Assembly: GCA_035468285.1 (NCBI GenBank)
Contig: DATISY010000037.1
Location: 1-13,182 of the forward strand
Origin: PALSA-555 sp035468285
Lineage (GTDB): Bacteria; Actinomycetota; Acidimicrobiia; IMCC26256; PALSA-555
Reading direction: 5' to 3'
Length of the DNA stretch: 13,182 nt
The notes under the pieces are model-generated. The model did no database searches. It worked only from the letters and a program-made list of their open reading frames with translations, and was not told the origin of the DNA. This document shows, piece after piece, positions 6,535 through 11,585 of the stretch (within the stretch, counting starts at the first letter, position 1; each line of letters begins with the position of its first letter). The translations under genes and the position numbers were made by a program.

Positions 6535-7298
6535 CGATGGGCAACACCGACCGCCGCCATGATTTCGACGGGTTCTTCGAATACCGGCGCACCCGCTCCC
6601 GTCGCCTCCGCAACGAGCTCATCGAGACCCATCGCGGTTTCGCCGAATACCTTGCCCGACGATTCAGCGACCGGGGCGAACCCCTGGACGATCTCCGCCA
6701 GGTCGCCCTCGTCGGGCTGCTCAAAGCGGTCGAGCGGTTCGAACCGGAGCGCGGCCTGAGCTTCACGACCTTCGCCGGCCCGACCATCATCGGCGAGCTG
6801 AAACGCCACTTCCGGGACCGCACCTGGTCCGTTCGCGTCCCCCGCCGCCTTCAGGAACTCTCGCTTCGCATCGAACGGTCCCGAGGCGAGCTCGGCCAGG
6901 AGCTCGGCCGCGCACCCACCCCCGCTGAGATCGGCACGAACCTCGACGTCAGCGAGGAGCAGGTGCTCGAGGGGATGGAAGCCTCCACGCTCTACCGCAT
7001 CGGGTCGTTGGATCTTCCCGCCTCAGACTGGGACGGGCCCAGCCCCGGCGACCGAGTCGGCTCCCTCGACGACGAGCTCGCCCGGGTCGAAGACCGGGCC
7101 GTGGTGCGAGAGATGGTCGCGTCGCTCCCCGCTCGCGAACGTCGCATCGTCTACCTTCGATTCTTCGAGGGTCTCACCCAAGCCGAGATCGCCGACCGGG
7201 TAGGCGTGAGCCAGATGCACGTGTCTCGGCTCCTCACCCGCAGCCTCGAGGCGCTCGGCGACCACATCACCCATCTCAGAGCACTGGAGGGCGCATGA
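6531..7298 (+). CDS. RNA polymerase sigma factor, SigB/SigF/SigG subfamily
   Basis: This 255-aa sigma-70 group 3 factor directs RNA polymerase to stress promoters. Region 2 (about 27-100) holds DDLRQVALVGLLKAVERF and the -10-reading FTTFAGPTIIGELKRHFRD. Region 3 follows (about 103-175) with VPRRLQEL and QELGRAPTPAEI. Region 4 (about 190-245) has YLRFFEGLTQAEIADRVG and the recognition helix SQMHVSRLLTRSL. The length fits SigB/F/G proteins (about 250-270 aa). It overlaps by 4 nt both the RsbW-like gene before it and the STAS gene after it, the classic arrangement of a sigma with its partner-switch proteins. The ATG at 6531 is taken for the overlap; ATG at 6537 is possible. A SigB-type promoter at 6079-6104 implies that it transcribes its own operon. 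A close paralogue is at 9769-10575. Confidence 0.95.
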   Translation: MTMGNTDRRHDFDGFFEYRRTRSRRLRNELIETHRGFAEYLARRFSDRGEPLDDLRQVALVGLLKAVERFEPERGLSFTTFAGPTIIGELKRHFRDRTWSVRVPRRLQELSLRIERSRGELGQELGRAPTPAEIGTNLDVSEEQVLEGMEASTLYRIGSLDLPASDWDGPSPGDRVGSLDDELARVEDRAVVREMVASLPARERRIVYLRFFEGLTQAEIADRVGVSQMHVSRLLTRSLEALGDHITHLRALEGA

Positions 7299-7654
7299 CC
7301 GCCACGGGACCCGACAGCGAGACCACCACGACAAGCCCCGCGACGTTCGCCGCGAGGGAAGGCGAGGAGAGCGGCACCTGGATCCTCGCCGTCACCGGTG
7401 AGATCGACGTCGCCACCTCACCCGAGCTGCGCCGCGAGCTGCACCAGCTCGCCGACCGAGAGCCGACGCAGCTCGTCCTCGATCTGGAGGGGGTCAGCTT
7501 CATCGATTCCTCTGGGCTCGGTGTCCTCGTCGGCGTGTTGAAGCGGCTCCGCGAGGAGGACCGTGGCGACATCCTCGTCCTCGAAGGCCTCCAGGAACCG
7601 GTCCGGAAGGTCTTCGACATCACCGGCCTGACCGAGCTCTTCACCATCCGCTGA
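7295..7654 (+). CDS. RsbV-like anti-sigma factor antagonist (STAS domain)
   Basis: This 119-aa protein is expected to release the sigma factor by binding the anti-sigma partner when unphosphorylated. After a flexible N-terminus (1-25) it shows the STAS pattern: WILAVTGEIDVATSPELRREL (29-49), LVLDLEGVSFIDSSGLGVLVG (60-80) and a last part LVLEGLQEPVRKVFDITGL. The phosphorylation motif DSSGLG is intact with Ser72 following Asp71, so the switch residue is conserved even though the RsbW-like proteins here look unable to phosphorylate it. If it is phosphorylated, another kinase in the genome may do so. Its ATG overlaps the sigma stop (7295-7298), so it is the last gene of the operon. Confidence 0.93.
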   Translation: MTATGPDSETTTTSPATFAAREGEESGTWILAVTGEIDVATSPELRRELHQLADREPTQLVLDLEGVSFIDSSGLGVLVGVLKRLREEDRGDILVLEGLQEPVRKVFDITGLTELFTIR

Positions 7655-7661
7655 CGGCCCG

Positions 7662-7688
7662 GTTTCACCCGACGCCCTGTCGGGGAAT
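7662..7688 (+). promoter_or_regulatory. Probable SigB/SigF-type promoter of the small acidic gene
   Basis: GTTT (7662-7665), a 17-nt spacer and GGGAAT (7683-7688) differ by one base from the SigF-type consensus. The start of transcription would be near 7695, before the ATG at 7725. A 6-bp stem-loop CCCGAC-GCCCT-GTCGGG (7668-7684) fills the spacer and touches the -10. It could instead be the terminator of the sigma operon or an operator. Confidence 0.5.
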
Positions 7689-7724
7689 ACCGGTGTGCAC
7701 CCACCCGACGACCGGGAGCGCACC

Positions 7725-7928
7725 ATGACCAGCCCGACGCGACCCTCACGAGAGACGCGGGACGCCGAACGCGACGAAGCCAGCGAACCGGCGGCCGCGG
7801 GACGCGAGCCCACCGAGGAAGAGGAACGCCTCGCTGAGGAGAACAGCCCCGACCCCTCGGTCTCCGAGCACGAGGCCGACATGCTCCAGCGCGGCGTCGA
7901 GCAAGAGGGCGAAGGCCGGATCCCCTAG
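7725..7928 (+). CDS. Small acidic, probably disordered protein
   Basis: This 67-aa protein is dominated by Glu, Asp, Arg, Ala and Pro, with EPTEEEERLAEEN in the middle and a C-terminus DMLQRGVEQEGEGRIP. It has no hydrophobic core, signal or membrane segment, so it is likely unstructured and cytoplasmic. The ending (a Met/Leu-x-x-x-Gly segment followed by GEGRIP) recalls short uncharacterised actinobacterial proteins that finish in a GEG-I motif; I cannot name a family. The start at 7725 is supported by GGGAG at 7714-7718 (6-nt spacing); an in-frame ATG at 7695 would lie on the predicted transcript start. The SigB-type site at 7662-7688 puts it among the stress genes. Confidence 0.7.
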   Translation: MTSPTRPSRETRDAERDEASEPAAAGREPTEEEERLAEENSPDPSVSEHEADMLQRGVEQEGEGRIP

Positions 7929-7940
7929 CCGCCGCCGTTC

Positions 7941-7998
7941 GCCGCCGGTCGGTCCGCGCACGACCGGCGGCTCCCGAGCCCGGCTCCCCGTGAGCCGG
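7941..7998 (+). terminator. Strong tandem hairpins after the small acidic gene
   Basis: GCCGCCGGTCG (7941-7951), a 9-nt loop and CGACCGGCGGC (7961-7971) form a perfect 11-bp stem 13 nt past the stop. A second stem CCGGCTC-CCCGT-GAGCCGG (7980-7998) follows. There is no U-run. The position before a separate promoter (8016-8041) fits termination. Confidence 0.6.
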
Positions 7999-8015
7999 CT
8001 CCGACGCGCCATCAC

Positions 8016-8041
8016 GAGTACCGGCCGACCCCAGCGGGTAT
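8016..8041 (+). promoter_or_regulatory. Probable SigB-type promoter of the BON-domain gene
   Basis: GAGT (8016-8019), 16 nt and GGGTAT (8036-8041). The -10 is a perfect match. The -35 fits only the relaxed GNNT form known for Streptomyces SigB. The leader to the ATG at 8140 would be about 90 nt. Confidence 0.45.
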
Positions 8042-8139
8042 CGAGTAAACGAGTCGGCGCCGACCCGACCGGGTCGCCGGGACGCCCCCGCGTGACCCCA
8101 CGGGCCCTGACCGAGGGCAGCGCCGGAGAGGAGCACACC

Positions 8140-8574
8140 ATGCAGATCGTGACGAAGCGCCTGCGCTGGATGGCGATCGGGGCGACGGTCAGCTGGTTCT
8201 TCGACCCCCTGCGCGGACCCGAGCGGCGGGCCCGCGTCGCCGACGCCGCGAGCCGCTCGATCACCACCGTCCGGGCGGTCGCGGCCCGTGTCGGAGCCCA
8301 GCTGCCACCCCGGGCCCGGGCACGCGTCGCGGCCGTCGTCGCGAAGCTTCCCCAGCCGACCCGAGCGAGGGACCACGCGCTCCGTGAGCGCATCCAACAC
8401 GAGGTCCTCGACCCCGACGAAGCCGCTCGCCTCCTGATCGACGTCCACGAACGACGCGTCACCGTGCGGGGAGCCGTCGCGGACGCCGACGAGGTCGTCG
8501 ATCTCACCGACCGGATCCAAGTCGTCCCCGACGTCCTCAGCGTCGAATGTCGCGTCTACCCCGAGCACCACTGA
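8140..8574 (+). CDS. BON-domain protein with N-terminal hydrophobic segment
   Basis: This 144-aa protein has a short hydrophobic stretch (9-21) followed by WFFDPLRGPERRARVADAASR (19-39). The latter is the DPxxGxxRR motif often found in actinobacterial BON proteins just after a membrane segment. A basic Ala/Arg-rich linker follows. The C-terminal part (about 78-141) shows the BON pattern: ALRERIQHEVL, VTVRGAVADADEVVDLTDRI and VVPDVLSVECRVY. BON domains bind phospholipid surfaces or peptidoglycan, and in OsmY-type proteins they belong to stress responses. An envelope-associated stress role is inferred. The start ATG 8140 has a strong GGAGAGGAG just upstream (8125-8133, 6-nt spacing). It sits alone between the hairpins at 7941-7998 and the next promoter at 8629-8654. 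Confidence 0.8.
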   Translation: MQIVTKRLRWMAIGATVSWFFDPLRGPERRARVADAASRSITTVRAVAARVGAQLPPRARARVAAVVAKLPQPTRARDHALRERIQHEVLDPDEAARLLIDVHERRVTVRGAVADADEVVDLTDRIQVVPDVLSVECRVYPEHH

Positions 8575-8628
8575 CGCCACCGGCCCACCGAAGACCACCC
8601 GCACCAGCGACGGCCGTGATGGGCCCGC

Positions 8629-8654
8629 GTTAGCCGACACAGCCCGATGGGTAA
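8629..8654 (+). promoter_or_regulatory. SigB/SigF-type promoter of the 54-aa hydrophobic gene
   Basis: GTTA (8629-8632), 16 nt and GGGTAA (8649-8654). The -35 side reads GTTAGC, as in the promoter at 6079, and the spacer has the same length. The transcript would begin about 20 nt before the ATG at 8681. Confidence 0.6.
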
Positions 8655-8680
8655 GACCGCGCTGACGAAAGGAACAGCAC

Positions 8681-8845
8681 ATGGCACTCGTCCTCGTACT
8701 GCTGTTGCTGGCGTTGCTGTTCGGGGCCCTGGGATTCGCGATCCACGTGCTGTGGATCGTCGCGGTCGTCCTGGCTCTTGTGTGGATCGTCGGTTTCCTC
8801 GTCGGCGGCGCCGAGCGCGGCCGATGGTACGGACGGTCCTGGTAG
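8681..8845 (+). CDS. Small hydrophobic membrane protein (54 aa)
   Basis: The ATG at 8681 has AAAGGA (8668-8673) at 7-nt spacing and the frame stops with TAG at 8843-8845. The protein is two hydrophobic helices: LVLVLLLLALLFGALGFAI (about 3-21) and VLWIVAVVLALVWIVGFLVG (about 23-42). It ends with a charged tail GAERGRWYGRSW. It resembles the short 'hydrophobic protein' of many actinobacteria, which has the same HxLWxxA centre and WY-containing tail; its function is unknown. It is preceded by a SigB-type site and followed by a long hairpin, so it is probably its own transcription unit or the leader gene of the unit that continues with the SRPBCC and CsbD genes. Confidence 0.8.
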   Translation: MALVLVLLLLALLFGALGFAIHVLWIVAVVLALVWIVGFLVGGAERGRWYGRSW

Positions 8846-8872
8846 CGACCTACCTCCCCTCGCCTCCCCTCG

Positions 8873-8916
8873 CTGTCGGCCGGCTCGCTCCCCCACCCGG
8901 GTGAGCCGGCAGACAG
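8873..8916 (+). terminator. Long hairpin after the hydrophobic gene
   Basis: CTGTCGGCCGGCTC (8873-8886) and GAGCCGGCAGACAG (8903-8916) pair over 14 positions with one mismatch, with a 16-nt loop that contains part of a CACCCGGGTG palindrome. It lies 27 nt after the 54-aa gene and 51 nt before the SRPBCC start. It could terminate, attenuate or protect the upstream mRNA. Confidence 0.5.
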
Positions 8917-8967
8917 CACCCCGCATGTCTGTCCACCCTCCACCGAAGAGACGGAAGGTCTTGCCCT

Positions 8968-9435
8968 ATGAGCACCATCGAGCAGTCGGTCGACGTCGCG
9001 GTCCCCGTCGAGACGGCCTACAACCAGTGGACCCAATTCGAGGAGTTCCCGCAGTTCATGGAAGGAGTCGAAGCCGTCACCCAGCTCGACGACCGCCGAC
9101 TCCACTGGGTCGCCCAAGTCGCGGGCCAACATCGCGAGTGGGACGCAGTGATCACCGAGCAGATCCCCGACCAGCGGATCGCGTGGCGCAGCACCGACGG
9201 ATCCAAGAACGCCGGCGTCGTCACCTTCCACCGACTCGGCGACGACCGCACCAAGGTCATGCTGCAACTCGAGTTCGACCCCGAGGGTCCCGTCGAGCAG
9301 GTCGGTGACCTTCTCGGCCTCGTCGAGCACCGGGCGGCCGGCGACTTGGAGCGCTTCCGTGACTTCATCGAGGTCCGCGGTCAAGAGAGCGGCGCCTGGC
9401 GAGGCGAAGTCCCCCGTCCCAGCACCAACAACTGA
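8968..9435 (+). CDS. SRPBCC-family (polyketide cyclase/dehydrase-like) protein
   Basis: This 155-aa cytoplasmic protein opens with MSTIEQSVDVAVPVETAYNQWTQFEEFPQFM, the typical first strand and helix pair of the START/SRPBCC fold (Polyketide_cyc type). It continues with LHWVAQVAGQHREWDAVI, RIAWRSTDG and VTFHRLGDDRTKVMLQLEF and ends with a long C-terminal helix LLGLVEHRAAGDLERFRDFI that would close the hydrophobic pocket. The fold binds hydrophobic ligands, but no ligand can be named. Proteins of this type are often found with CsbD, BON and other general-stress genes in actinobacteria, which fits the setting. GGAAGG (8953-8958) is 9 nt before the ATG. No SigB-type site was found between the hairpin at 8873-8916 and this gene, so it may depend on read-through. 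Confidence 0.85.
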   Translation: MSTIEQSVDVAVPVETAYNQWTQFEEFPQFMEGVEAVTQLDDRRLHWVAQVAGQHREWDAVITEQIPDQRIAWRSTDGSKNAGVVTFHRLGDDRTKVMLQLEFDPEGPVEQVGDLLGLVEHRAAGDLERFRDFIEVRGQESGAWRGEVPRPSTNN

Positions 9436-9477
9436 CGGACGTCCTCGTACCTCGAACCCAACCAAAGGAGACGGCTA

Positions 9478-9675
9478 ATGACGGACGCCAACGGCAAGGT
9501 CGAGCAGGCCAAAGGCCACATCAAAGAGGCTGCCGGCGACCTGACCGACAACGACGACCTCAAGACCGAAGGTCAGGTCGACCAGGCGTCAGGCAAGGTC
9601 AAGGAGAAGGTCGAGCATGCGGCCGACAAGGCCGAGGACGCCATCGACACGGTCAAGGACAAGCTGCGCCACTGA
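9478..9675 (+). CDS. csbD: CsbD-family general stress protein
   Basis: This 65-aa hydrophilic helical protein has the family repeat KVEQAKGHIKEAAGDLTDND followed by a second similar segment QVDQASGKVKEKVEHAADKA. Length and composition fit CsbD proteins (about 60-70 aa). In Bacillus subtilis csbD is controlled by SigB; the biochemical role is unknown, and a protective, partly disordered protein is usually assumed. A very good AAAGGAG (9464-9470) stands 7 nt before the ATG. Only 42 nt separate it from the SRPBCC stop and no promoter is evident there, so the two are probably co-transcribed. A 12-bp hairpin follows 19 nt after the stop. Its presence beside two SigB-type sigma genes agrees with the promoter reading. 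Confidence 0.93.
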   Translation: MTDANGKVEQAKGHIKEAAGDLTDNDDLKTEGQVDQASGKVKEKVEHAADKAEDAIDTVKDKLRH

Positions 9676-9694
9676 CGAAGCTCCCCAATGCTCG

Positions 9695-9735
9695 GAGCCC
9701 CGGGGGTGTGCCAGGGAGCTGGCCCCCCGGGGCTC
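9695..9735. terminator. Bidirectional terminator between csbD and the second sigma gene
   Basis: GAGCCCCGGGGG (9695-9706) and CCCCCGGGGCTC (9724-9735) form a perfect 12-bp stem. The 17-nt loop itself contains GCCA/TGGC. It sits between convergent stops at 9675 and 9769. There is no T-run, but the stem is the strongest in the window. Confidence 0.75.
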
Positions 9736-9768
9736 TGCGCGCCCGGACGACCCGCGACACGCGGCCGG

Positions 9769-10575
9769 TCAGCCCCCGTCGGGTTCGTCGTCCTGGTTAT
9801 CCAACGAGGGAAGGCGGCCGGCGTGCGCGGCCAGGGCGTCGAGGCTCCTGGTCAAGAGGCGCGACACGTGCATCTGACTCAACCCGATCCGGTCGGCGAT
9901 CTCGGCCTGGGTGAGACCCTCGAAGAACCGCAGGTAGACGATCTTCTGCTCCCGTTCGGGCAGCTGGCGGAGCAGCTCGAGCACTTCCACCCGGCTCTCC
10001 ACCGACCCGAACTCCGGGTCCTCCGCCCCGAGACGAGATCCCACCGCCACCTCGAGACCGTCGTCGTCGACCCGCGTCACGTCCAACGACGACAACCGGT
10101 ACAGCGTGGCGGCCTCCATGCTCTCGAGCACCTCTTCCTCCGACACCGAAGCCCGCTCCGCCAGCTCCGCGGTCGTCGGTGGGCGGCCCAGCTCTTGGCT
10201 CAACGACCCGACGAGGCGGCCGATCTGGAGGTGGAGCTCCTGGAGTCGCCGAGGGACTCGCACCGCCCAGCCTCGGTCACGGAAATGACGCTTCAGCTCC
10301 CCCACGATCGTCGGCGTCGCGAAGGACGTGAACCGAACCCCCCGGTCCGGGTCGAATCGCTCCACGGCCTTCAGGAGCCCGACGAGCGCCACCTGGCGCA
10401 AATCATCGAACGGCTCACCGCGATACACGAACCGGCGCGCACAGAAGTCCGCGAGGCGAACATGCGATTCGATCAGATCGTTCCGCAACGCGACGTCACG
10501 ACTCGCCCGGTATTCGCGGAACTGCGCAGCGACCTCGCGGTCATCGCTGCTCTGGTCGATCCCTGTCTCGCTCAT
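9769..10575 (-). CDS. Second RNA polymerase sigma factor, SigB/SigF/SigG subfamily
   Basis: This 268-aa protein is a close paralogue of the sigma at 6531-7298. Region 2 contains FDDLRQVALVGLLKAVERF and FTSFATPTIVGELKRHFRD. The linker has VPRRLQEL and SQELGRPPTTAEL. Region 4 contains YLRFFEGLTQAEIADRIG and the recognition helix SQMHVSRLLTRSL, identical to the other copy. Both should therefore read the same or very similar -35 elements. The ATG at 10575 is chosen because it overlaps the stop of the upstream RsbW-like gene (ATGA, 10572-10575); a longer start at 10599 would lie inside that gene. It has no STAS gene in its operon, unlike the first sigma. It ends in an acidic tail DNQDDEPDGG and converges on csbD across a strong hairpin. 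Confidence 0.95.
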   Translation of the reverse strand: MSETGIDQSSDDREVAAQFREYRASRDVALRNDLIESHVRLADFCARRFVYRGEPFDDLRQVALVGLLKAVERFDPDRGVRFTSFATPTIVGELKRHFRDRGWAVRVPRRLQELHLQIGRLVGSLSQELGRPPTTAELAERASVSEEEVLESMEAATLYRLSSLDVTRVDDDGLEVAVGSRLGAEDPEFGSVESRVEVLELLRQLPEREQKIVYLRFFEGLTQAEIADRIGLSQMHVSRLLTRSLDALAAHAGRLPSLDNQDDEPDGG

Positions 10576-11021
10576 GGGAAGTGGGTACCTGCTCGGCACT
10601 TTACGACGACACCCTCGAGGGAGTCCGCACCAGGATCGAGCGCGAAGAAGTCGACCGCCCGGGCAAGGACCGCCTCGGCGACGCCTGTCAACCGTGCGGG
10701 CACCGCCCCTGGACGGCGGCGCGCGACGATCCGGGCCAAGACGATCGCCGGCTCCGCGGCGACGGTCACGAGCACCGCGAAGTCAGTCGCGGCGACGACG
10801 TGCTGGCAGAGCTCGTCCACGGCCAAACAGACGTCCGCCTGCTCCTCCTCGCCCAACCCCGCCCCAGCCGAGACATGGCGGACCAGGGCGCGAACCACCT
10901 CGAGATGCGCCACGTACGGCGGGACCGTCAGGTGGAGGACCTCCACCGCCCGTCGCGGATCGAACCCGGGCTCCTCGAGCGTCACCGCCGACCCGTCTCC
11001 CGGGTGGGTAGGGCAGACCAT
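10572..11021 (-). CDS. RsbW-like anti-sigma partner of the second sigma, degenerate HATPase
   Basis: This protein of 149 aa (137 aa if the GTG at 10985 is used) is translationally coupled to the second sigma gene. It has strand VLHLTVPPYVAHLEVVRALV (28-47), helix DVCLAVDELCQHVV (63-76), a central strand FAVLVTVAAEPAIVL and C-terminal strand LEGVVVKC. The layout matches the other two RsbW-like proteins in this window. Again the N-box Asn is missing (ELCQHVV) and no DxGxG is seen, so ATP binding is doubtful while sigma binding remains likely. The sequence is clearly more divergent than the other two are from each other. Start choice is uncertain: ATG 11021 has GAGG about 9 nt upstream, while GTG 10985 overlaps the stop of a 25-codon upstream frame. 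Confidence 0.72.
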   Translation of the reverse strand: MVCPTHPGDGSAVTLEEPGFDPRRAVEVLHLTVPPYVAHLEVVRALVRHVSAGAGLGEEEQADVCLAVDELCQHVVAATDFAVLVTVAAEPAIVLARIVARRRPGAVPARLTGVAEAVLARAVDFFALDPGADSLEGVVVKCRAGTHFP

Positions 11022-11059
11022 CGGGGGGCAGCCTCGCCGATCGCCTCGGAATCGTCCAT
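10982..11059 (-). CDS. Possible 25-codon leader frame before the second RsbW-like gene
   Basis: ATG at 11059 opens a 25-residue frame beginning MDDSEAIGEAAPRW and ending in TGA (10984-10982). That stop overlaps the alternative GTG start (10985) of the RsbW-like gene as GTGA, the junction type used elsewhere in the window. It would be the first ATG of a transcript from the promoter at 11070-11094, about 3-5 nt from its start, nearly leaderless. No family is recognisable and it may be chance. Confidence 0.25.
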   Translation of the reverse strand: MDDSEAIGEAAPRWSALPTRETGRR

Positions 11060-11069
11060 GACGACGGTG

Positions 11070-11094
11070 ATGCCCCCCGACGGGGGCCGCTAAC
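11070..11094 (-). promoter_or_regulatory. Probable SigB/SigF-type promoter of the second sigma operon
   Basis: On the - strand GTTA (11094-11091), 15 nt and GGGCAT (11075-11070). The -35 side again reads GTTAGC, as at 6079 and 8629. The -10 differs at one base from GGGTAT. Transcription would start near 11063, about 42 nt before the ATG at 11021. Confidence 0.5.
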
Positions 11095-11107
11095 CCCGAT
11101 GGGACGG

Positions 11108-11133
11108 GTTTGACCGCCCACGCTCCCGGGTAG
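11108..11133 (+). promoter_or_regulatory. SigB/SigF-type promoter of whiB
   Basis: GTTT (11108-11111), 16 nt and GGGTAG (11128-11133). The -35 is perfect and the -10 differs at its last base. It is divergent from the promoter at 11070-11094 with only 13 nt between their -35 elements. The start of transcription would be near 11140, 50 nt before the ATG at 11190. Confidence 0.6.
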
Positions 11134-11189
11134 ATCGGGCTGACCGCTGGACCGGCCCTCAGGAGCCCTCATCCCGGAGTCACAGATCG

Positions 11190-11537
11190 ATGGCCATTCA
11201 AGAAGCTGTCCCCGTCCGGATCGAGCCGGGATACGACGACGAATTCGAGGCGTGCCCCCCCGATCTCAACTGGGTGTCCAAAGCCACCTGCCGGGGGAGC
11301 ACGCACCTCTTCTTCGCAGCCGACCGGGAACGCCCCGGCCGCCGCGGCCGCCGCGAGACCGCCGCCCGCGCCCTCTGCGCCAACTGCCCGGTGCTGATGC
11401 CGTGCCGCACCTGGGCCCGCGCCAACCGCGAATACGGGTTCTGGGGCGGCGAGTCCGAAGACGAACGCGCCGCGGCCGGGTACCGACCAGTGCTCGCCAG
11501 CGGGCTCGCGCTGCGGACCCGTCGCTCCACCGCGTAG
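11190..11537 (+). CDS. WhiB-family iron-sulfur transcriptional regulator
   Basis: This 115-aa protein carries the four cluster cysteines in the usual spacing (Cys34-x28-Cys63-x2-Cys66-x5-Cys72), within ATCRG and ALCANCPVLMPCRTWA. The turn motif GFWGG and ESEDER follow (about 84-95), and the tail RTRRSTA is basic and may contact DNA. WhiB proteins hold a redox- and NO-sensitive [4Fe-4S] cluster and often act by binding region 4 of a sigma factor. The usual target is the primary sigma, so interaction with the SigB-type factors here is only a thought. ATG 11190 has no strong ribosome site. It is transcribed divergently from the second RsbW-like/sigma pair through back-to-back SigB-type sites, which makes it a probable member of the same stress regulon. 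Confidence 0.95.
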   Translation: MAIQEAVPVRIEPGYDDEFEACPPDLNWVSKATCRGSTHLFFAADRERPGRRGRRETAARALCANCPVLMPCRTWARANREYGFWGGESEDERAAAGYRPVLASGLALRTRRSTA

Positions 11538-11585
11538 CGGCCTCGACCCGGGGCCCCCGACGGAGCGGCGCGCGAGACTTCCCTG

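Noticed and set aside
8899..8904. GGGTGA as a SigB-type -10 for the SRPBCC gene
   Set aside because: No GTTW or GNNT element stands at the right distance, and the bases belong to the long hairpin at 8873-8916.
7276..9465. A 729-codon open frame on the - strand
   Set aside because: It lies antisense to five genes with clear families or ribosome sites on the + strand (STAS, acidic protein, BON, hydrophobic peptide, SRPBCC). Its sequence has no recognisable domain. Long antisense frames are expected at this GC content.
10576..10599. An upstream ATG for the second sigma factor
   Set aside because: It would lie inside the coupled RsbW-like gene. The ATGA overlap at 10572-10575 is the same junction used by the other sigma operon.
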